From an uncultured Lachnospiraceae bacterium (GTDB lineage Bacteria; Bacillota; Clostridia; Lachnospirales; Lachnospiraceae): a stretch of DNA of 64,000 bases. The translations under genes were made by a program, and so were the position numbers. Where the stretch lies: assembly GCA_910587935.1 (NCBI GenBank), contig CAJUNP010000005.1, positions 43,909-107,908 of the forward strand. Reading direction: 5' to 3'. Shown piece by piece: positions 61,331 through 64,000 of this stretch. Position 1 is the first letter of the stretch. Each line of letters begins with the position of its first letter. The notes beneath the pieces are model-generated. The model worked only from the letters and a program-made list of their open reading frames with translations, ran no database searches and was not told the origin of the DNA.

Positions 61331-62578
61331 ATGTCCAATAATAACCAAGAACCGGAAAACTCCTGGCACAGCCTTGAAAAACTTACCTCGTTTCTTAAAG
61401 AACAGATGTCGCAGGCAACACAAAGCCTTAATCGATGGCTGTCTGCAGGATCCGGTGTGAATTTTTTGATATCCAACACAAAAATTGCTTTTTCAGAACT
61501 AAAAGAAATTAACACCATTTTGACGGAAATCAGTAAGACAAATGATACATTGTCTAAGTCCCATTTAAGCGAAATAGCCGATAACTCCTTTGATACTGCT
61601 GGTAAATACGGTAAATCCGCAGCGGACTATTTAACCGGCGTACTGGAGGCATCCCGTGCCGGTTATAAAAATGCGGAAGAAATTGCCGAATTGTCTTTAG
61701 CCGCACAAACCGCCGGCGGTATAACCGCAAAACTTGCAGATCAATACATCATGGCAACGAATAATGCCTACCAGTTCGGCGGGTCCGTTGAAAAATTAAC
61801 AAAAGTTTTAGACGGCAGCAACTATATTGCAAACCAAAATGCCCTGAATATGGCAGACCTTGCAGAAGGCATGTCTATCGTTGGTTCCACTGCCGCTTCT
61901 TTTGGCGTAGACGCCGACGAAACAGCTGCCGCACTGGGCGCCATGATAGCCGCAACACAGCAAAGCGGTTCCGAGGCCGCAAATGCATTGAATACTGTCT
62001 TACTGCTTATCAGACAGGTAACCGATGTGGAAAAAGGAATTGATGCGGAAGGCCTTGCCAGATACAAAAATGCCTGTGACGCATTAAATGTACATTTAGA
62101 AAAAACCAGAAACGGGATTGTATCCCTTCGGGACCCAATGGAAGTACTAAAGGATTTATCTGCCGAATACAACAAACTGGATGCATCCGACAGCCGCCGG
62201 ACAAACCTGCTGGATTCTGTCGGCGGTGAGCAAAACGCAGTACAGTTCGATGCACTACTGCGTCAATGGGATACATATGAAACAATGCTGCAGCAATACG
62301 CCACCGGAACCGACTCCATGGCTGCTGAAGCGGAAAAGACGGCTGACTCATGGGAAGGTTCATTGAACCGTATTGGCAATACATGGAAGTCCACCATGAA
62401 TAACATTGTTGACTCTGATGCTGTTATCACCGTGGTAAACGGTTTAAACAGCCTTCTTTCCGTTGTTAATACTGTTACGGATAAACTCGGCGCTTTAGGC
62501 ACGATCGGACTTAGCGCAGGATTATTTGCAGGAGTCAGGAACACTGGTAAATGCCGTATAAGTGTACGGATTTCATAA
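61331..62578 (+). CDS. Phage tail tape-measure protein (TP901 type), N-terminal part, truncated
   Basis: 415 residues starting MSNNNQEPENSWHSLEKLTS after GAAAGGTCGGTGACAAA. The TP901 tape-measure core is clear: GKSAADYLTGVLEASRAGYK, LAEGMSIVGSTAASFGVDAD, ALGAMIAATQQSGSEAANAL, LDSVGGEQNAVQFDAL. It loses homology after LSAGLFAGV (about 62540) and stops at 62578, about 70 bases before a group II intron start. Such proteins normally exceed 1000 residues, so this is a 5' piece of an interrupted gene. Confidence 0.85.
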   Translation: MSNNNQEPENSWHSLEKLTSFLKEQMSQATQSLNRWLSAGSGVNFLISNTKIAFSELKEINTILTEISKTNDTLSKSHLSEIADNSFDTAGKYGKSAADYLTGVLEASRAGYKNAEEIAELSLAAQTAGGITAKLADQYIMATNNAYQFGGSVEKLTKVLDGSNYIANQNALNMADLAEGMSIVGSTAASFGVDADETAAALGAMIAATQQSGSEAANALNTVLLLIRQVTDVEKGIDAEGLARYKNACDALNVHLEKTRNGIVSLRDPMEVLKDLSAEYNKLDASDSRRTNLLDSVGGEQNAVQFDALLRQWDTYETMLQQYATGTDSMAAEAEKTADSWEGSLNRIGNTWKSTMNNIVDSDAVITVVNGLNSLLSVVNTVTDKLGALGTIGLSAGLFAGVRNTGKCRISVRIS

Positions 62579-62648
62579 ACTGTCTTTTGTTTTGAATATG
62601 CCCTTCATGCCTGAGTTATTTTTTAATTAAAATGGCAAAGGCAGGAAT

Positions 62649-63100
62649 GTGTGAGCCCCGTCAACTCACAGTGTTCTATAAAACAAACCGTAATTGGGGA
62701 TTGCTATTCCTCAGTGCTGGGAAGCTTAATTATAGTGAATAGATAGTACTGCATAGCTACAACGTGACCGGAAACGGTGAGCGTGACACGCACTCCGAAA
62801 GGATGTCAGCAATGACAAGAAAATATGCAGCAGGTCATATGCGGAAACGCTAAGTGACAGGTCTTGTGGATGAGACTAAACCACCAATCAGCAGCGGAAA
62901 CCCTAAGTCTGATTTACTCAGATATGGAAGTGTTCACAGAGTGTAAACGGTTTTGAGTCGAAAGGCTTGTAAGAGGCACTCGATACCAAGAAGGAAAACT
63001 TGCCCGTGACTGGGTAGAAACCAAAAGAGTGATGCTGCTCTTCTGTTTCTTAATAGTAACTATATTATTATGGGAAGAAATAGAATAATGCGCGGATTTC
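62649..63100 (+). mobile_element. Group II intron, 5' ribozyme portion (reverse transcriptase missing)
   Basis: Starts with GTGTGAGCCCC, fitting the GUGYG 5' end, and continues with domain I-like structured sequence (GTGACCGGAAACGGTGAGCG, then GCACTCCGAAAGGATGTCAG, GCGGAAACCCTAAGTC). No long frame for an intron-encoded protein follows; the sequence changes to an unrelated gene by 63135. A domain V was not found. The end coordinate is approximate. Confidence 0.6.
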
Positions 63101-63134
63101 TCCTGGCCGTAGTGGAAGAAACGGAGAAAAACAT

Positions 63135-63578
63135 CTACCAAGTAGTTCCACAATTATTACACTTATGCGTTTTACCAATTTTGCTGCTCGCAAAACCAAA
63201 CAGCTTAAAAGACACTGCCCTACCCACTACTCCGATTTTGGAAATATTGCTACTTCCACAGCTAGGGCATTTAGGACTTCTGCTCTTCTCTTCTAAGATT
63301 TGTTTGCCATGCTCAAGTTTTGCTCTATTCTCCATCCTACGTTTGAATAAATCTTCATCTCTATGATCAAATAAATATTGGTCAAATTCTGGAGAGGATT
63401 TAATATATTCATCAATGAATTGCTGTTTTAAATCATCATTTAAAGCAATTCCTCTTTTACCAATCAAAAATTGTTTCGGAATATATTCAAGTATGCCATT
63501 ACAATAGTCACATATTTGTTTATCTCTTCCATAAACTTCTTGAACAACTCTACCACATTTTTTACAGTAACAAAGCAT
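63135..63578 (-). CDS. Double zinc-ribbon protein, hypothetical
   Basis: 147 residues, with an N-terminal ribbon (CYCKKCGRVV...CDYCNG), a helical middle, and a C-terminal ribbon (KCPSCGSSNISKIGVVGRAV ... HKCNNCGTTW). Proteins with this C-terminal motif are widespread in Firmicutes mobile elements; function unknown. AT-rich and opposite in direction to the tail genes, so it was probably inserted into the tape-measure gene together with the intron. Confidence 0.75.
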   Translation of the reverse strand: MLCYCKKCGRVVQEVYGRDKQICDYCNGILEYIPKQFLIGKRGIALNDDLKQQFIDEYIKSSPEFDQYLFDHRDEDLFKRRMENRAKLEHGKQILEEKSRSPKCPSCGSSNISKIGVVGRAVSFKLFGFASSKIGKTHKCNNCGTTW

Positions 63579-63722
63579 TGATAATTCCTCCGATGCAACT
63601 TATATCGAAAGTTATTTTATCATATTTTTCCATATATCACAAGTAGACTCCACAACTACTTTTATGTGTATCTCCACAATACACAGTAAAATAGGTATCC
63701 ACAACCTATAATAATTTATAGT

Positions 63723-64000
63723 ATGATATTCAAAACATTTGACAGTAAAATTGATAAATGGACTTCTAAAATAGGTATATTCGGAAAATCATTCAATGAA
63801 CTTGGAACTGCTATAAATGAAGCATTTAAGTCAGCTATTGATAATCTTGATAACTTTGATGAAAATGTTGGATTTTGGAAAAGTTTAAAAAATAATCTTT
63901 TCTCTAAAAAAGCAGATAAAGATTGGATTAAAAACTCTTTAGGAGATATTATCTCAAAAGAAAATATTGATAGCTATATTGCTGAATTAGATTTGAATTC
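63723..64000 (+). CDS. Tape-measure-like fragment running past the window edge
   Basis: Open from the ATG at 63723 to the last base: MIFKTFDSKIDKWTSKIGIF, GKSFNELGTAINEAFKSAID, then NLFSKKADKDWIKNSLGDII. Helical, tape-measure-like, but far more AT-rich than the part at 61331-62578, and without a ribosome site. It may be the middle of a second, foreign tape-measure gene joined here by recombination. Truncated by the window. Confidence 0.5.
   Translation, partial: MIFKTFDSKIDKWTSKIGIFGKSFNELGTAINEAFKSAIDNLDNFDENVGFWKSLKNNLFSKKADKDWIKNSLGDIISKENIDSYIAELDLN

Noticed and set aside
62554..62569. CCGTA/TACGG hairpin resembling group II intron domain V
   Set aside because: Too short (five-base stem, six-base loop) and on the wrong side of the intron 5' end.
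62632..62740. Short open frame starting MAKAGMCEPRQLTVF
   Set aside because: It runs across the 5' end of the group II intron; the ribozyme sequence explains it, and there is no ribosome site.

Overview
The window looks like a chromosomal contig from a gut-type Lachnospiraceae (Clostridia). The evidence is the order ispF-cysE-cysS-mrnC-rlmB-sigH, SigH-like sporulation sigma factor, Gram-positive RND pump, strong AGGAGG ribosome sites, and an amylase/chitinase/ABC-sugar gene content. No species can be named from sequence alone. All calls are from reading the sequence; no database search was run.

Layout. 1-4.5 kb: end of a class A penicillin-binding protein, small hypotheticals, an XRE regulator whose ribosome site can be masked by a hairpin, and tRNA-Thr(GGT). 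4.5-9.4 kb: an RND exporter with a very long coiled-coil insert, followed by its TetR regulator and preceded by a promoter with two operator-like sites. 9.5-14.1 kb: housekeeping operon sigH, rlmB, mrnC, cysS, cysE, ispF, with a T-box-like attenuator that seems to have lost its specifier stem. 14.1-17.6 kb: GH13 hydrolase and secreted GH19 chitinase-like protein. 17.6-26.3 kb: defence island, made of a seven-gene type I restriction operon (half-length HsdS, HsdM, full HsdS, a three-gene DUF3990/DUF3791 cassette, HsdR) behind a promoter flanked by two palindromes, and a divergent atypical RNase III. 26.4-41.7 kb: a twelve-gene carbohydrate operon (ABC importer, ADP-ribosylglycohydrolase-like protein, deleted GH32 gene, FGGY kinase, split transketolase, UlaG, UlaE and UlaF/AraD homologues, beta-propeller-like protein), divergent from a DeoR repressor and a PfkB kinase, with phased operator repeats between them.

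41.7-64 kb: a mobile, phage-tail-like element and the most unusual part of the window. It starts with a divergent pair: a sigma-70-like domain fused to DUF262, and a 910-residue single-chain RNA polymerase of the double-psi beta-barrel type (DKDGD motif, as in SPbeta YonO and eukaryotic RdRps). Between them lie two LexA (SOS) boxes, one inside the spacer of a perfect consensus promoter. Downstream come holin, two [chaperone-like gene - terminator - tail-tube-like gene] modules, a three-part endolysin that appears to start at an ATA codon, a broken cysteine desulfurase, a large CAP-domain surface protein, a toxin-antitoxin pair, IS21 and group II intron remnants, and a fragmented tape-measure gene. 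No capsid, portal, terminase or integrase gene is visible, so the element is either a tail-only particle or a phage whose head genes lie past the right edge. My working model is an SOS-induced element that carries its own RNA polymerase, and perhaps its own promoter-recognition factor, to express tail and lysis genes.
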